A DNA stretch of 64,000 bases from an uncultured Pseudomonadota bacterium (lineage in GTDB: Bacteria > Pseudomonadota > Gammaproteobacteria > Steroidobacterales > Steroidobacteraceae): assembly GCA_903862885.1 (NCBI GenBank), contig CAIOZU010000053.1, positions 62,001 through 126,000 on the forward strand, read 5' to 3'. Made by a program: the position numbers and the translations under genes. How positions within the stretch are numbered: position 1 is the first letter of the stretch; every line of letters begins with the position of its first letter. This document shows positions 26,917 through 37,087 of this stretch, piece by piece. Below the pieces are notes generated by a model. That model did not search any database. It was given only the letters and a program-made list of their open reading frames with translations, and was not told where the DNA came from.

Positions 26917-27565
26917 TTCGCTGAGCCGTCTCCTCCACTGCTTGCGCGTAGAGCACATCCACCTCTTCGCCCGCCGCGACGCGCACCGCCAAGTTACGCA
27001 GTAAGCCATCTGCCACGTCGTAGGCCCAACCATGCACCACCAAGGACTGACCCCGCTCCCAAGCGCCTTGCACCATGGTCGTTTGACACACGTTCAGCGC
27101 TTGCTCGATCACGTTTAATTCGCACAAAAAGCGTTCACGCATCGCCTGCGGGCTGATCCCGCTCAACAAGCCTTCATGGCGCCGCACCACATCCTGAATA
27201 TGCCGCAGCCAGTTATCAATCAAACCCAATCGGCGCTGGCTTAACGCGGCACTGACGCCACCGCAGCCGTAGTGACCGCAGACAATGATGTCAGCGACTT
27301 TCAGCACATCGACCGCATACTGAATGACCGATAAGCAGTTCAGATCGGTATGCACCACGACATTGGCAACATTGCGATGCACGAACATCTCACCGGGCAA
27401 GAGCCCACAGATTTCATTGGCCGGCACACGACTGTCTGAACACCCAATCCACAGATACTGCGGTAACTGTTGATTTTTTAGCTTGTTAAAAAAATCGGGG
27501 TCGCGATCGACCGTCGCTTTTGCCCAAGCGCGGTTGTTACTAAACAGCAATTGTGTGGTTTTCAT
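26891..27565 (-). CDS. can: Beta-class carbonic anhydrase
   Basis: The enzyme interconverts CO2 and bicarbonate in the cytoplasm. The 224-residue protein has the zinc ligands Cys42, His98 and Cys101 and the Asp44-Arg46 dyad (GCSDSRVPA, CGHYGCGG). The length and sequence fit the Can (YadF) type. It overlaps rluC by four bases (ATGA), so the two are co-translated, and converges on maf with overlapping 3' ends. Confidence 0.95.
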   Translation of the reverse strand: MKTTQLLFSNNRAWAKATVDRDPDFFNKLKNQQLPQYLWIGCSDSRVPANEICGLLPGEMFVHRNVANVVVHTDLNCLSVIQYAVDVLKVADIIVCGHYGCGGVSAALSQRRLGLIDNWLRHIQDVVRRHEGLLSGISPQAMRERFLCELNVIEQALNVCQTTMVQGAWERGQSLVVHGWAYDVADGLLRNLAVRVAAGEEVDVLYAQAVEETAQRITAAHQSG

Positions 27566-28557
27566 CGGCGCGTACGTCGCTTCTTACGGGCTGCAGACAA
27601 ATTATCCAACACATCGGCTAATTCCTGAGGTAGCGGCTGGTTGACATTGAAACTACGACCGGAGCCCGGCCAGTCAAAGGACAGCGATTGGGCGTGTAGG
27701 AACAACCGTTTTAATCCGAAGGTTTCCATTTCGCTATTAAACTCACGATCACCGTATTTGTCATCCCCCGCGACCGGATGGCCGGTGTGGGCGGCGTGCA
27801 CACGAATTTGGTGGGTGCGACCGGTGCCTATCTTGACCTCGAGCAGGCTGGCGCGCGCCCCAAAAAAGTCCGCCGGAGTAAAGGTCGTGTCGGAATCCTT
27901 GCCGCCTTCCTCTACCCGCACACGGCGCTCGCCCCCCACCCGGGCACGGGTGGCTAAAGGCGCGTCGATGGTCTTTTTACCCAAATCCCAAGAACCCTTG
28001 ACCAGGGTCAGATAACTCTTATCAACCCGCCCCTCGCGCAACAGCTCGTGCAAGGCGCGCAGTGCCGGGCGGTTTCGGGCGACCAGCAGCAGACCACTGG
28101 TGTCCCGGTCGAGCCGGTGGGCAAGCTCTAAGGTCTCGGTGGGGCGCGAAGCGCGTAACGCCTCGATCACCCCAAAGGTCAGGCCACTGCCCCCGTGGAC
28201 GGCAAGGCCTGAGGGCTTGGCGATCACCAACACGTCCTTATCGGTGTAGATCACCGAGGATTCGATGGCATCGACCGCTGGGGTGGGCACCCGGGGCGAT
28301 AAGGGCTCGGTGGCTTCCCGGATCGGTGGAATGCGCACGTCATCCCCAGCGACCACCCGGTAGTCGGGCTTGACGCGGTGCTTATTGACCCGCACCTCGC
28401 CTTTTCTGACTAAACGGTATATCCGCGGCCTCGGTACCCCTTTCAGGACCCGCAGGAGCCAGTTATCGAGGCGCTGGCCGTCGTCATGGGCGGTGACCAC
28501 CACATGGGTGACCTTGGCGAATTCGACGATTGGGTCAACATTTACTTCGTAAGACAT
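27562..28557 (-). CDS. rluC: 23S rRNA pseudouridine synthase RluC-type
   Basis: RluC isomerises uridines 955, 2504 and 2580 of E. coli 23S rRNA. The 331-residue protein begins with an S4 RNA-binding domain (QRLDNWLLRVLKGVPRPRIYRLVRKGEVRVNKHRV). The RluA-type catalytic domain follows with the Asp in ELAHRLDRDTSGLLLVA. Its divergence from rne across a long leader is conserved in gammaproteobacteria and supports the RluC name. No ribosome-binding sequence stands out before the ATG at 28557. Confidence 0.94.
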   Translation of the reverse strand: MSYEVNVDPIVEFAKVTHVVVTAHDDGQRLDNWLLRVLKGVPRPRIYRLVRKGEVRVNKHRVKPDYRVVAGDDVRIPPIREATEPLSPRVPTPAVDAIESSVIYTDKDVLVIAKPSGLAVHGGSGLTFGVIEALRASRPTETLELAHRLDRDTSGLLLVARNRPALRALHELLREGRVDKSYLTLVKGSWDLGKKTIDAPLATRARVGGERRVRVEEGGKDSDTTFTPADFFGARASLLEVKIGTGRTHQIRVHAAHTGHPVAGDDKYGDREFNSEMETFGLKRLFLHAQSLSFDWPGSGRSFNVNQPLPQELADVLDNLSAARKKRRTRR

Positions 28558-29049
28558 TGATTTACTAGCACTGGTCTGTTATTTTCCCTAGCGTTTGGTG
28601 AATAACGCGCGGCTCGCGAAGCGGTCCACGGTGATCACCCTAGCGCGGTTCTTGCATCTCGAGTCGCCCCACCTAGGAATCTGGACAATACCGGATCCGG
28701 TCGGCGGAGTGAGTTTCGGCAACCGCATATTAGTTGGTCTGGGATCGCCCGTCTTGGGAGATCGGACCATCGTTCGGCCGATGACTAGGACGCGCGGCTA
28801 GTGCCGCCCACGGAATAGCCACAGGGTGGCTTCCGTAAACGACCGGTTAACGGGCTCGATAAGTACTGCAGGCCGGGTGCGTGAAGCGCGGGTTAACACC
28901 CCGACCCAACGCGCCCGCGAAGAAGCGAATTCAGATGGCTGTGACTATTCCATCCACGAACCGCCCCCGTTTGGCAGGCTTAGCGTCGCCGCGTTCCGAT
29001 TTCAGCGCGAACCCAGTATCGGCCCCCGCCAGTACCCAAGTAGGGGCCC
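28558..29049 (+). promoter_or_regulatory. Long intergenic leader region upstream of rne
   Basis: These 492 bases separate divergent rluC and rne and hold no credible gene. In E. coli the equivalent rne leader is about 360 bases and folds into hairpins through which RNase E trims its own message. By position this region probably does the same. A candidate promoter is TTGCAT at 28652-28657 followed by TAGGAA 16 bases later, which is weak. One hairpin is clear (separate entry). Confidence 0.5.
28810..28836 (+). other. Strong hairpin in the rne leader
   Basis: ACGGAA pairs with TTCCGT and, after a two-base bulge, GCCAC pairs with GTGGC around the three-base loop AGG. The eleven base pairs make it the best local hairpin I could see in the leader. 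An RNase E-sensing role is inferred only from position. Confidence 0.6.
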
Positions 29050-31602
29050 ATGAAGAGAATGTTAATCAATGCGACGCAGCCGGAAGAGCTGCGCGTCGCG
29101 CTTGTTGATGGTCAGAAACTTTACGACTTATCGATCGAGATCGCGTCCAAAGAACAGAAAAAAGCCAATATTTATAAAGGCCGGATCACGCGAGTAGAAC
29201 CTAGCCTTGAGGCGGCGTTCATCGAATATGGCGCTGCGCGCCATGGCTTTTTGCCCCTCAAAGAAGTCGCTAAAGAATATTTTCGGCAAAGCCCCCAGGG
29301 TGGCCGGATGAATATCCGCGATCTCTTGTCCGAAGGCCAAGAGATCGTCGTGCAAGTCGAGAAGGAAGAGCGTGGCAACAAAGGCGCCGCGCTCACCACC
29401 TTTATCAGCTTAGCCGGTCGCTTTTTGGTGCTCATGCCGAATAGCCCGCGCGCCGGCGGCGTCTCGCGCCGCATCGAAGGCGAGGAACGTGACGCCACCC
29501 GTGAAGCGATGGAGGGTCTATCGATCCCCGATGGCATGGGCGCGATCGTGCGCACCGCCGGCGTGGGTCGAACCACTGAGGAACTGCAGTGGGACCTAGA
29601 CAACCTGCGTAAGAACTGGGATGCGATTGATGCCGCCGCCAAGGAGCGTCAAGCCCCTTTTCTGGTCTATCAAGAGAGCGATGCCGTCGCTCGCAGCATC
29701 CGCGACTACCTCTCGGATGATATTGGTGAAGTCCTGTGCGATGACCCGGCTGCCTATCAGCGCGGTGAGGACTACATGCAGCGCTTTATGCCGGCGGATG
29801 CCAGCCGCAAGCTCAAGCTGTACACCGACGAGGTGCCGCTGTTCACCCGCTTCCAAATTGAAAGCCAGATCGAGTCGGCGTATTCGCACAAGGTGACCCT
29901 GCCCTCCGGCGGCAGCCTCGTGATTGACCATACCGAAGCCCTGGTGTCGATCGACATCAACTCAGCCCGCGCCACGCGCGGCTCTGACATTGAAACGACC
30001 GCTACCAACACCAACCTAGAAGCCGCAGATGAGATCGCTCGTCAGTTACGTATCCGCGATCTCGGCGGCTTGATCGTGATCGACTTCATCGACATGGATG
30101 CGAGCAAAAACCAGCGTGCTGTGGAAGACCGTATCCGCGACGCCGTCAAGATGGATCGTGCGCGCATCCAGATCGGTAAGATCTCACGCTTCGGATTGCT
30201 CGAGATGTCCCGCCAGCGTCTGCGGCCATCGCTTGGCGAATCCACTCATTTAGCATGCCCTCGTTGCGAAGGCTTGGGCTCGATTCGTAGCGTCGAGTCA
30301 CTCGCCCTCGCTATCTTGCGTCTGATCGGTGAAGAGACCCGCAAGGAGCGAAGCACCAAAGTCATCGCTCAACTGCCGGTTGAGGTGGCGACGTTCCTGA
30401 TCAATGAAAAGCGCGAATGGTTGCAAACCCTTGAGAAGCGCAACGCCGTCGAAGTGATTTTGGTACCGAACCCGCATCTACAAACCCCCAACTATTCGAT
30501 TCGTCGAGTACGCGACGACGAGACGGGACTGGCCGAGAATTCTCAAACCAGCTATCAGTTGGCGGATCAACCGGCGGCCGAGCTTCGTAGCAGCAGCACG
30601 GAGCCCAAGAAAGCGGCTGAAGTGGCGGCGGTTCAACCGATTCTGCCAGCCGCCTCAGCGCCCGGCCGGCAGGCGAATGTCTGGTCAGCCGATGCACCGG
30701 TGGCGGTGCAGGCGCTCAGCAATCAGCCCGGGGTACTGAAACGCCTCTGGGTCTGGTTATTTGGCACCGGCACACCCTCCACGCCCAAGCCCAAACCGTC
30801 CGCTCGCGATGAGCGACCCGGCCAGCGTGACGGCCAACGCGATCGCAACAACAGACCCGGTGGACGTCGTGACGAACGCGGCGGTCGCTCAGACGGCAGA
30901 CATCGCGACGGCCATCGAGACCGCCAGGACGGCCGTCGTGGCCTGCCGAGCGAGCGACCACGCGATGATCGACCCAGAGACGATCGACCCAGAGACGATC
31001 GACCGAGAGACGATCGACCCAGAGACGATCGGAACGATCGTAACGATCGACGCCCGCGCGATACCTCGCGAGATCAAGCGCCGGTCACACGCGCCGCCGA
31101 AGAGCGTCGACCGGAGCCCCGCCTAGACGCGCCACAAAGCGCTGAGCGCGGCCAGGAAGGCGTCGACGTCCGCTCTCAAACCGGCGAACCCGGCGCGGAT
31201 GGACAGCGTCGTGGCCGTCGTCGTGGCCGTCGTCGTGGCCGTGGTGGCAACGCGGGCGGTCCGATCGGCAACGAGTCACCGACGGAGCTGAGCGGCCAGG
31301 CCGCCAGCGGCGTGCCGGATATCGGCGATTCAGGTCGCTATCCAGCCCTTGACGTCGCCGCCTACGAGCGCAGTCAGCACGCCGCACGGGGCGTTGCACC
31401 GGCCGAACCGGCGCAGCGCAGCTTCACGGACATGCATCCGACGCCAGCACCCATGCCGACGCCAGCACCCGCACCGGTCGTTCAGGCATCAGTGGTGAGC
31501 CAAGCACCTTTAATGCCCGCCCCACCGGTGGAGGCCCACAGCACGCCGTCGAGCGCGCCGAGCGCACCACCGAGCTCAGGACGGGACCCAGAGCAAGCTT
31601 AA
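29050..31602 (+). CDS. rne: Ribonuclease E
   Basis: RNase E is the main endonuclease of mRNA decay and rRNA and tRNA processing. Residues 1 to about 510 are the catalytic half: S1 domain ([22 protein letters not shown]), 5' sensor, DNase I-like site ([21 protein letters not shown]) and zinc-link CPRC at Cys403-Cys406. The remaining 340 residues are disordered. An amphipathic membrane-targeting helix lies at about 558-575 ([12 protein letters not shown]), then Arg-rich RNA-binding tracts with DDRPR repeats and RRGRR repeats, then a Pro/Ala-rich end. The scaffold half is shorter than in E. coli (850 versus 1061). Confidence 0.97.
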   Translation: MKRMLINATQPEELRVALVDGQKLYDLSIEIASKEQKKANIYKGRITRVEPSLEAAFIEYGAARHGFLPLKEVAKEYFRQSPQGGRMNIRDLLSEGQEIVVQVEKEERGNKGAALTTFISLAGRFLVLMPNSPRAGGVSRRIEGEERDATREAMEGLSIPDGMGAIVRTAGVGRTTEELQWDLDNLRKNWDAIDAAAKERQAPFLVYQESDAVARSIRDYLSDDIGEVLCDDPAAYQRGEDYMQRFMPADASRKLKLYTDEVPLFTRFQIESQIESAYSHKVTLPSGGSLVIDHTEALVSIDINSARATRGSDIETTATNTNLEAADEIARQLRIRDLGGLIVIDFIDMDASKNQRAVEDRIRDAVKMDRARIQIGKISRFGLLEMSRQRLRPSLGESTHLACPRCEGLGSIRSVESLALAILRLIGEETRKERSTKVIAQLPVEVATFLINEKREWLQTLEKRNAVEVILVPNPHLQTPNYSIRRVRDDETGLAENSQTSYQLADQPAAELRSSSTEPKKAAEVAAVQPILPAASAPGRQANVWSADAPVAVQALSNQPGVLKRLWVWLFGTGTPSTPKPKPSARDERPGQRDGQRDRNNRPGGRRDERGGRSDGRHRDGHRDRQDGRRGLPSERPRDDRPRDDRPRDDRPRDDRPRDDRNDRNDRRPRDTSRDQAPVTRAAEERRPEPRLDAPQSAERGQEGVDVRSQTGEPGADGQRRGRRRGRRRGRGGNAGGPIGNESPTELSGQAASGVPDIGDSGRYPALDVAAYERSQHAARGVAPAEPAQRSFTDMHPTPAPMPTPAPAPVVQASVVSQAPLMPAPPVEAHSTPSSAPSAPPSSGRDPEQA
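30967..31026 (+). repeat. Four 15-base tandem repeats inside rne
   Basis: GATCGACCCAGAGAC occurs four times in a row (30967, 30982, 30997, 31012), one copy with a single change. In the rne frame each unit encodes a DDRPR-type pentapeptide of the Arg-rich RNA-binding region. Because the unit is a multiple of three, changes in copy number would keep the frame. Confidence 0.9.
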
Positions 31603-31647
31603 GACCCACAGTGAGTGAGCGACGTAATTCGCTCAACTCCATCCCCC

Positions 31648-32917
31648 TCAAGCCATCGCATCCCGCGGTGGCTTTTTTTTGCCCGGATCATTGCGCCAAT
31701 CCATCGTCACGATCGGCCCCAGCAGGCACAGATAGCACAAGGCACCGAGTAACGTCACACCGGCGGCAACGCCAAAGGCCCAAGCAAAGTGACCGGTGTC
31801 ATGCACCACCCAGCCGGTGATCACCGGCGCGCTCACACCGGCCATATTGGCGCACAGATTTTGAACGCCCATCCACTGTCCAGCGGCCCGCGGCCCTGCC
31901 AAGGTCTGCGTCAGCGCTCCTAGCGGCGCGCTTTGTACCCCAAAACAGATACCCGCAAGGGCTAACCACCACAGCACGCCGTGTGCCCCCACGCCCACAC
32001 ACCCAGCCATCGCGAGCGCCACCGAACACAGTGCCACGACCATCATGCGTGTCCACACCTTGCCTGCCTCGACGCCGCGGCGAATCAACGCATCACACAC
32101 CACACCGGAGGCGAGCGCTGCGCACGCCTGTAAGCCATACACACCGGCTGCAATCAGCGCCATCTGCGAGACGCTAAATCCATACTGCCTGACCAACAGC
32201 AACGGCAGCCACGTCAACATAAAGTAAAACGCGTAATTGCCACAGAAATGACCCAAGCTCGTCGCCCACAACGTCCTTTGTTTGAGTAACAGCGAGTAGC
32301 CCACAGGATCTGTCGTTGAACGCCAAGGTCCGGGTGACCCGCGCCGAGTCACGCCTAACCACGGCACTAACCACAGCAAAGAGGCCGCACCGAATACAAT
32401 GAAACTGACGCGCCAGCTCATGCCTGCGATGAGTAGCCCACCGAGCAAGCTACCGGCTGTCGGCCCCAACGCTTGGCCCACGGCGATCAGACCGTTCGCG
32501 CGGCTGCGCTCACCGATAGCGACATGAGTCGCAAGGAACTGCGCGTTGCACGGGTAGTTCACGCTCTCGCCGACACCGAGCAACACACGACAGGCCAATA
32601 ACCAAGCAAAGCCGTGCGCCCAACCCGTCAGGGCCGTGGCCACGGCCCAGACGCTTAACCCGACCGCCAACACATAGCGCACCGCGAAGCGTTGCGCGAA
32701 CCACCCAGCAAGCGGTTGTAAGGGCGCGTAGGACCAAAAAAAAAGCGGAGAACAACACCCCCATCTGCAGGGGCGTTAAGTGCAACTCAGACTGCATCAA
32801 CGGACTCGCCGTCGCTAAGTTGCCACGATCAAAGTAATTAAGAAAAACAGCGAGCGCGAGCAGCGTCACGGTGGGCGTGAAGCGCATGACTCGACTGGCG
32901 AGGGGCAGCCCTGACAC
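31648..32917 (-). pseudogene. MFS transporter (ACS-type) interrupted by a one-base frameshift at a nine-base T tract
   Basis: Two frames together make one 12-helix transporter. The first (from 32917) reads FLNYFDRGNLATASPLMQSE, like the anion:cation symporter family, up to GVLFSAFF. It then loses homology after a run of nine T (plus-strand A, 32736-32744). With eight T the frame continues into WSYAPLQPLAGWFAQRFAVRYVL and on to the end of the second frame, about 422 residues in all. The second part has the GVGESVNYPCNAQ motif. The gene may be a pseudogene, a phase-variable or slippage-corrected gene, or a sequencing error. The substrate is unknown; relatives carry organic anions such as sugar acids. 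Confidence 0.85.
31650..31680 (+). terminator. Intrinsic terminator of rne inside the 3' end of the MFS gene
   Basis: AAGCCATCGC (31650-31659) pairs with GCGGTGGCTT (31665-31674), one U-G wobble included, around an ATCCC loop, and six more T follow the stem. It lies 48 bases after the rne stop. On the opposite strand these bases encode the last residues of the MFS protein. Confidence 0.88.
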
Positions 32918-32950
32918 GGCAGCCCTTATGCGACGACCGTATCCATCACA

Positions 32951-33322
32951 TCATGCCCGCGCCACCAGCACCACCCCGATGATGATCACACCGATACCCG
33001 CCAGTTTAAGTCCCGACAAGGCTTCCCCGAACAGGTAGTAGGCGGCGAAGGCGTTCACCACATAACCCACTGACAACATCGGGTACGCCACACTGACCGG
33101 CACGCGCGACAAGGCGGCCAACCACACCCCGACACTGATCACATAGCAGACTAAGCCTGCAAAAATATGCGGCTCAAACACGATCCGACACACAGACAGT
33201 ACCGGGTGAGCCCATGCGAGCTCGAGCGGCTTAAGCGCATTCGCGCCGGCCTTTAGAAGCAACTGCCCACCGGCGTTTAAACCAACGCCCACTAAAATAA
33301 TCAGCAGACTGAGCGCGTTCAC
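32951..33322 (-). CDS. Small four-helix EamA/SMR-like membrane protein
   Basis: The 123-residue product consists of four hydrophobic helices (about residues 3-20, 52-70, 77-98 and 103-121). It has the drug/metabolite transporter signature GGQLLLKAGANAL near the start and YPMLSVGYVVNAFAAYYLFGEALS near the end. Proteins of this size usually work as dimers, like EmrE or ArnE/ArnF. Location next to kdsB and lpxK would fit a role in moving a lipid-linked sugar, but that is inference. It lies 58 bases after kdsB and 33 before the broken MFS gene. Confidence 0.8.
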   Translation of the reverse strand: MNALSLLIILVGVGLNAGGQLLLKAGANALKPLELAWAHPVLSVCRIVFEPHIFAGLVCYVISVGVWLAALSRVPVSVAYPMLSVGYVVNAFAAYYLFGEALSGLKLAGIGVIIIGVVLVARA

Positions 33323-33380
33323 GTGGCCCTATCCTAAAAAGTGTTCTTGCGAGACAGTAAACCCGAGCACGGCCTGAACA

Positions 33381-34154
33381 TCAAGAGCGCGTAGCCGATG
33401 TGCGCAAGTGCTGCTCCACCGCGGCGAGATCCGCCTCGGTATCTACTCCAGGCCCTGGCACCACGCACGCCTCTGCCACAGCGATCTTAAATCCATGTTC
33501 TAGCGCACGCAGTTGCTCTAAGCGCTCAAGCAACTCCAGTGGCGTCGGCACGAAGCCCGCTAAGGCCTTCAATGTGCCCACCCGATAAGCATATAAGCCG
33601 ATATGCCGACGCGCACCGACAAAGCGCTGCCGGTCCGCACCCGCTACCAACGACGCATCCCGCGCCCACGGGATCGGTGCACGGCTAAAGTAGAGCGCTA
33701 AACCGCTCACATCGCTGACGACTTTGACGATGTTCGGGTCCAAATACTCAGCAAGCGCTCCGAGTGGCGTGGCGAGTGTGGCCATCTGAGCGCTCGGTGT
33801 CTCCGCGAGCACGCGCGCCACCTGCGCCATCGCACGGGCCGGCAACAACGGTTCATCGCCTTGCACATTGACAACCAGATCATCGTCCTTAAAACCCAAG
33901 CGCCGTGCCACTTCAGCACAGCGATCCGAACCCGATGCATGAGCCGGATCAGTCATCACCACGGTCCCACCAAATCCCTGTGCGCAATCAGCGATTCGCG
34001 CATCATCCGTGGCCACAATGACCTCCGACGCACCAGACGCCTCGGCGTGTCTAAACACATGCTCGAGCATCGGCCGGCCATTGATCAGTCGCAGCGGTTT
34101 ACCGGGCAGTCGGGTAGAGGCATAGCGGGCGGGTATGAGCACACGAAAGCTCAT
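33381..34154 (-). CDS. kdsB: 3-deoxy-manno-octulosonate cytidylyltransferase
   Basis: KdsB activates KDO as CMP-KDO for the lipopolysaccharide inner core. The 257-residue protein starts with the nucleotide-binding motif [15 protein letters not shown] and has [23 protein letters not shown] and the C-terminal [12 protein letters not shown]. It overlaps the upstream Trm112-like gene by four bases and belongs to the msbA-lpxK operon. Confidence 0.96.
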   Translation of the reverse strand: MSFRVLIPARYASTRLPGKPLRLINGRPMLEHVFRHAEASGASEVIVATDDARIADCAQGFGGTVVMTDPAHASGSDRCAEVARRLGFKDDDLVVNVQGDEPLLPARAMAQVARVLAETPSAQMATLATPLGALAEYLDPNIVKVVSDVSGLALYFSRAPIPWARDASLVAGADRQRFVGARRHIGLYAYRVGTLKALAGFVPTPLELLERLEQLRALEHGFKIAVAEACVVPGPGVDTEADLAAVEQHLRTSATRS

Positions 34155-34339
34155 GAGAGCAACGCCGCCTCATCCGCGCTCAGTCGGCGACCCTCCTCCT
34201 CCAACAAGATCGGAATGCCATCACGAATCGGATAAGCCAAGCGATCGATGCGACAGACCAGTTCATCGGCGCGCTTTTGCCAATGCAATGGGCCCTTACA
34301 CACGGGGCAGGCCAAGATATCTAGCAGTTTCGCGTCCAT
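34151..34339 (-). CDS. Trm112/YcaR-type small protein
   Basis: This conserved small protein (UPF0434) has a Trm112-like fold. From ATG 34339 it is 62 residues with [16 protein letters not shown] and [18 protein letters not shown], the family signature. A GGAG motif lies 12 bases before this ATG. The alternative start at 34366 would overlap lpxK. In gammaproteobacteria it regularly sits between lpxK and kdsB; its job there is not established. It overlaps kdsB by four bases. Confidence 0.9.
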   Translation of the reverse strand: MDAKLLDILACPVCKGPLHWQKRADELVCRIDRLAYPIRDGIPILLEEEGRRLSADEAALLS

Positions 34340-34347
34340 TGCTTGAG

Positions 34348-35328
34348 TTAACTCCGTGAGACGCACGATATGACGCGCGCCATTAAACGTTCCGCATCCG
34401 CCATCGGCAGCATCGCTTTAACCTCAAGATAAAACCGTGCGGCGGGCGGCAGATCCCTGCATTTGACTGCATCTTTCTCAGTCATCACGACCGGCACACG
34501 GTCTGCGAAAGTGACTTGCTCCAAGCCAATACGCGCATGATCCGCCAAAGGGTGCTCAATCACCACCAGCCCTAAGTCTTTTAGCGCGCAAAAAAATCGC
34601 GCCGGATGACCGATGCCTGCGACCGCGTGCACGGTTCGACCACGCCACTCACCAAGCGCACTGCGCATCTTCGTAGCGATGTCCACAAAGGCCACTGGCA
34701 ATAGGGTCATTGACAGTGAATCCACACCCGCCACTACCCCTTGTACCACCACCAGATCGACCTCCCGCAAGCGGGACTCCGGTTCACGCAAAGGACCCGC
34801 CGGCAGCAGTCGTCCATTCCCCAGCCGTCGCGACCCATCGACGACCGCAATCTCCACATCCCGGCGCAGCCGATAATGCTGCAGCCCATCATCCGCAAGA
34901 ATCACATCCACGTGCGCAGCGAGCACACGCGCGCCAGCCAAGCGATCACGCGCCACCACCACCTGCGCGGACGTGCGCGTCGCCAACAACACCGGCTCAT
35001 CACCGACCGCGCGCGGATCCGACTGCGAGGTGACCGACACCGGTCCGGTGAGCGTGCCACCATAGCCGCGAGTGACAATACCCACCCGCCATCCCCGCGC
35101 CTGCAGCTCCTCTGCGAGCCACACGGTGAGCGGCGTTTTACCGACACCGCCGACCGTGATATTACCAATCACCACCACGGGCTTACCGGGGTGTGCGCTG
35201 TAAAATAACCCTAAGCGATAGCCAAGTCGCCGTAACCCAACCATGCAGCCAAACAGTGCGCTGAGCGGTAGCAGCCATACGCCACCCGGCGCGTGATCGA
35301 ACCAGACCCGTTCGAGCCAGGCGCGCAT
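34348..35328 (-). CDS. lpxK: Tetraacyldisaccharide 4'-kinase
   Basis: LpxK phosphorylates the lipid A disaccharide at the 4' position at the inner membrane. The ATG at 35328, one base after the msbA stop, gives 326 residues. An N-terminal membrane-associating helix ([15 protein letters not shown]) is followed by the P-loop ([18 protein letters not shown]), SRGYGG-type VTRGYGG and [15 protein letters not shown]. Six further in-frame genes around it deal with the same pathway or outer membrane. Confidence 0.95.
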   Translation of the reverse strand: MRAWLERVWFDHAPGGVWLLPLSALFGCMVGLRRLGYRLGLFYSAHPGKPVVVIGNITVGGVGKTPLTVWLAEELQARGWRVGIVTRGYGGTLTGPVSVTSQSDPRAVGDEPVLLATRTSAQVVVARDRLAGARVLAAHVDVILADDGLQHYRLRRDVEIAVVDGSRRLGNGRLLPAGPLREPESRLREVDLVVVQGVVAGVDSLSMTLLPVAFVDIATKMRSALGEWRGRTVHAVAGIGHPARFFCALKDLGLVVIEHPLADHARIGLEQVTFADRVPVVMTEKDAVKCRDLPPAARFYLEVKAMLPMADAERLMARVISCVSRS

Positions 35329-35329
35329 G

Positions 35330-37087
35330 TCAGTGATTAAACTGCATCCGGTGCAGACCGGCATACACGCCACCGGCCGCGATTAACTGCGCATGGCTGC
35401 CACTCTCAACGAGCCGCCCCTCCTCCAACACAATGATCCGATCGGCATGCTCAATCGTGGATAAGCGGTGCGCGATCACCAAGGTGGTGCGATCACGCAT
35501 CAGATACTCGAGCGCATCCTGAATAACGCGTTCGGACTCACTGTCTAAGGCACTGGTCGCTTCGTCCAAAATCAGAATGGGCGCATTCTTTAAAAGCGCT
35601 CGAGCGATCGCGATACGCTGTCGCTGCCCACCTGACAGCAATACCCCGCGATCACCGACCTCTGTGTGCAGACCCGCAGGTAGCTGCATCGCAAACTCCA
35701 GCACATGCGCCGCTTTTGCGGCCTGATCGACCGCCTCGTCCGAGACGTTTTGCGCGTTAAAAATGATGTTGTCACGAATGCTGCCATTCATTAACACCAC
35801 ATCCTGGCTGACCAGGCTCACGCTCTCACGCAGATCATGCAAGCGATAATCACGCACATCGACACCATCGACACGCACGACGCCGGAATCCGTGTCGTAA
35901 AAACGAGGCACCAGACCCACCAAGGTGCTCTTACCACTACCGGATCGGCCGACGATCGCCACCGTCTCACCAGCGTTCACTTTGAACGACACACCCTGCA
36001 ACGCCGGCGCTTTATCGGGATACGCGAAGCGCACCGCATCAAACTCAACGTCACCGCGCGCCCGCGCCAAACGCACCGTACCGCCCACCGACTCGGTGGG
36101 CTCATCCAGCACCGCAAATACACTCTCGCCGGCCGCGATGCCCTGCTGCAGTGAGCCAAACACCCCGACCAAACGCCGCAGAGGGGCCGTCAGAAACAGC
36201 AAAGCCGCCAGAAACGAGGTGAACTCACCGACCGTCATGGCGTGTCGTAGCACCCTTTGAATCGCCACATACATTACCGCCGACAGGGCGCAGGCAGCGA
36301 TCATTTGCACAATCGGATTGCTCATCGCACGAGCCCGCATTAATTTCATATTCTGAAATCGATTTTGCTCAATCACCACTCCGAAGGCCGCCGCCTCGTA
36401 GGCTTGAGCATTAAACACTTTAATGAGCCGTTGACCCTCGATCGCTTCCTTAGCCACTCGCGTGACATCCCCCATCGAGTTTTGAATTCGGCTCGAATAG
36501 CGCCTAAATGCGCGGTTGATTATCTGGATTAAAAAAACAATCAGAGGAGACACCACTAAAGCAAAGCTGATCAATTGCCAGTTACTGTAGAACAACCAAA
36601 TGAGCAAACCCACGATCGTCAGCGAGTCGCGAATCAGGACGGTAATGGAGTTAGTAGCCGCCTCGGCGACCAACTCCGTGTTGTAGGTGAGCCGGGATAG
36701 CAGTTGAGCAGAGGAACTCTGATCGTAGTAACGGGTCGGCAAATCGAGGTAATGCCTGAATAAATCGGCGCGTAGATCCTTGATGACTTGGCGCCCCACC
36801 CAGCCTGGCGCATAGACCGACAAAAAATCTCCGATGCCCCGTGCAGCAAATAACCCAATGATGCCCGCCGGGACAATCATCAGAGTACGTGGGTCGTACT
36901 GCAAAAAAGCGCCATCCAGAAAGCGCTTCACCAGCACCGAAAAGCCCGTATCACAGCCCGCATATAAGGCCATGCCCAACACACCGAGCGAGAACATGGC
37001 CCAATGGGGCCGCGCGTACCCAAACAGTCGGGCATAGATCGCATACGGCGTGCGCGGCGTCACGGCACGGCCGCCAGCGACACTCAT
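35330..37087 (-). CDS. msbA: Lipid A export ATP-binding/permease protein MsbA
   Basis: MsbA flips lipid A-core across the inner membrane. The 585-residue half-transporter has six membrane helices in residues 28-310. An ATPase domain follows, with Walker A GRSGSGKST (about 379-387), signature LSGGQRQRIAIARAL and Walker B ILILDEATSALD. The intracellular loop RYYDQSSSAQLLSRLTYNTELV is typical of MsbA. The stop is one base from lpxK and the start overlaps exbD by four bases. Confidence 0.96.
   Translation of the reverse strand: MSVAGGRAVTPRTPYAIYARLFGYARPHWAMFSLGVLGMALYAGCDTGFSVLVKRFLDGAFLQYDPRTLMIVPAGIIGLFAARGIGDFLSVYAPGWVGRQVIKDLRADLFRHYLDLPTRYYDQSSSAQLLSRLTYNTELVAEAATNSITVLIRDSLTIVGLLIWLFYSNWQLISFALVVSPLIVFLIQIINRAFRRYSSRIQNSMGDVTRVAKEAIEGQRLIKVFNAQAYEAAAFGVVIEQNRFQNMKLMRARAMSNPIVQMIAACALSAVMYVAIQRVLRHAMTVGEFTSFLAALLFLTAPLRRLVGVFGSLQQGIAAGESVFAVLDEPTESVGGTVRLARARGDVEFDAVRFAYPDKAPALQGVSFKVNAGETVAIVGRSGSGKSTLVGLVPRFYDTDSGVVRVDGVDVRDYRLHDLRESVSLVSQDVVLMNGSIRDNIIFNAQNVSDEAVDQAAKAAHVLEFAMQLPAGLHTEVGDRGVLLSGGQRQRIAIARALLKNAPILILDEATSALDSESERVIQDALEYLMRDRTTLVIAHRLSTIEHADRIIVLEEGRLVESGSHAQLIAAGGVYAGLHRMQFNH

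Noticed and set aside
28595-29108. Small open frames in the rne leader
   Set aside because: They are short, mutually overlapping, have no ribosome-binding sites or familiar sequence, and the region is expected to be an untranslated leader.
29172-29642. 156-codon minus-strand frame inside rne
   Set aside because: It lies opposite the strongly conserved catalytic half of RNase E; no independent signal.
30967-31026. Possible CRISPR-like array
   Set aside because: The repeats are contiguous without spacers, in frame inside rne, and encode DDRPR units.
34741-35208. 155-codon plus-strand frame within lpxK
   Set aside because: It is His/Arg-rich antisense sequence without a start signal; lpxK is clearly the real gene.
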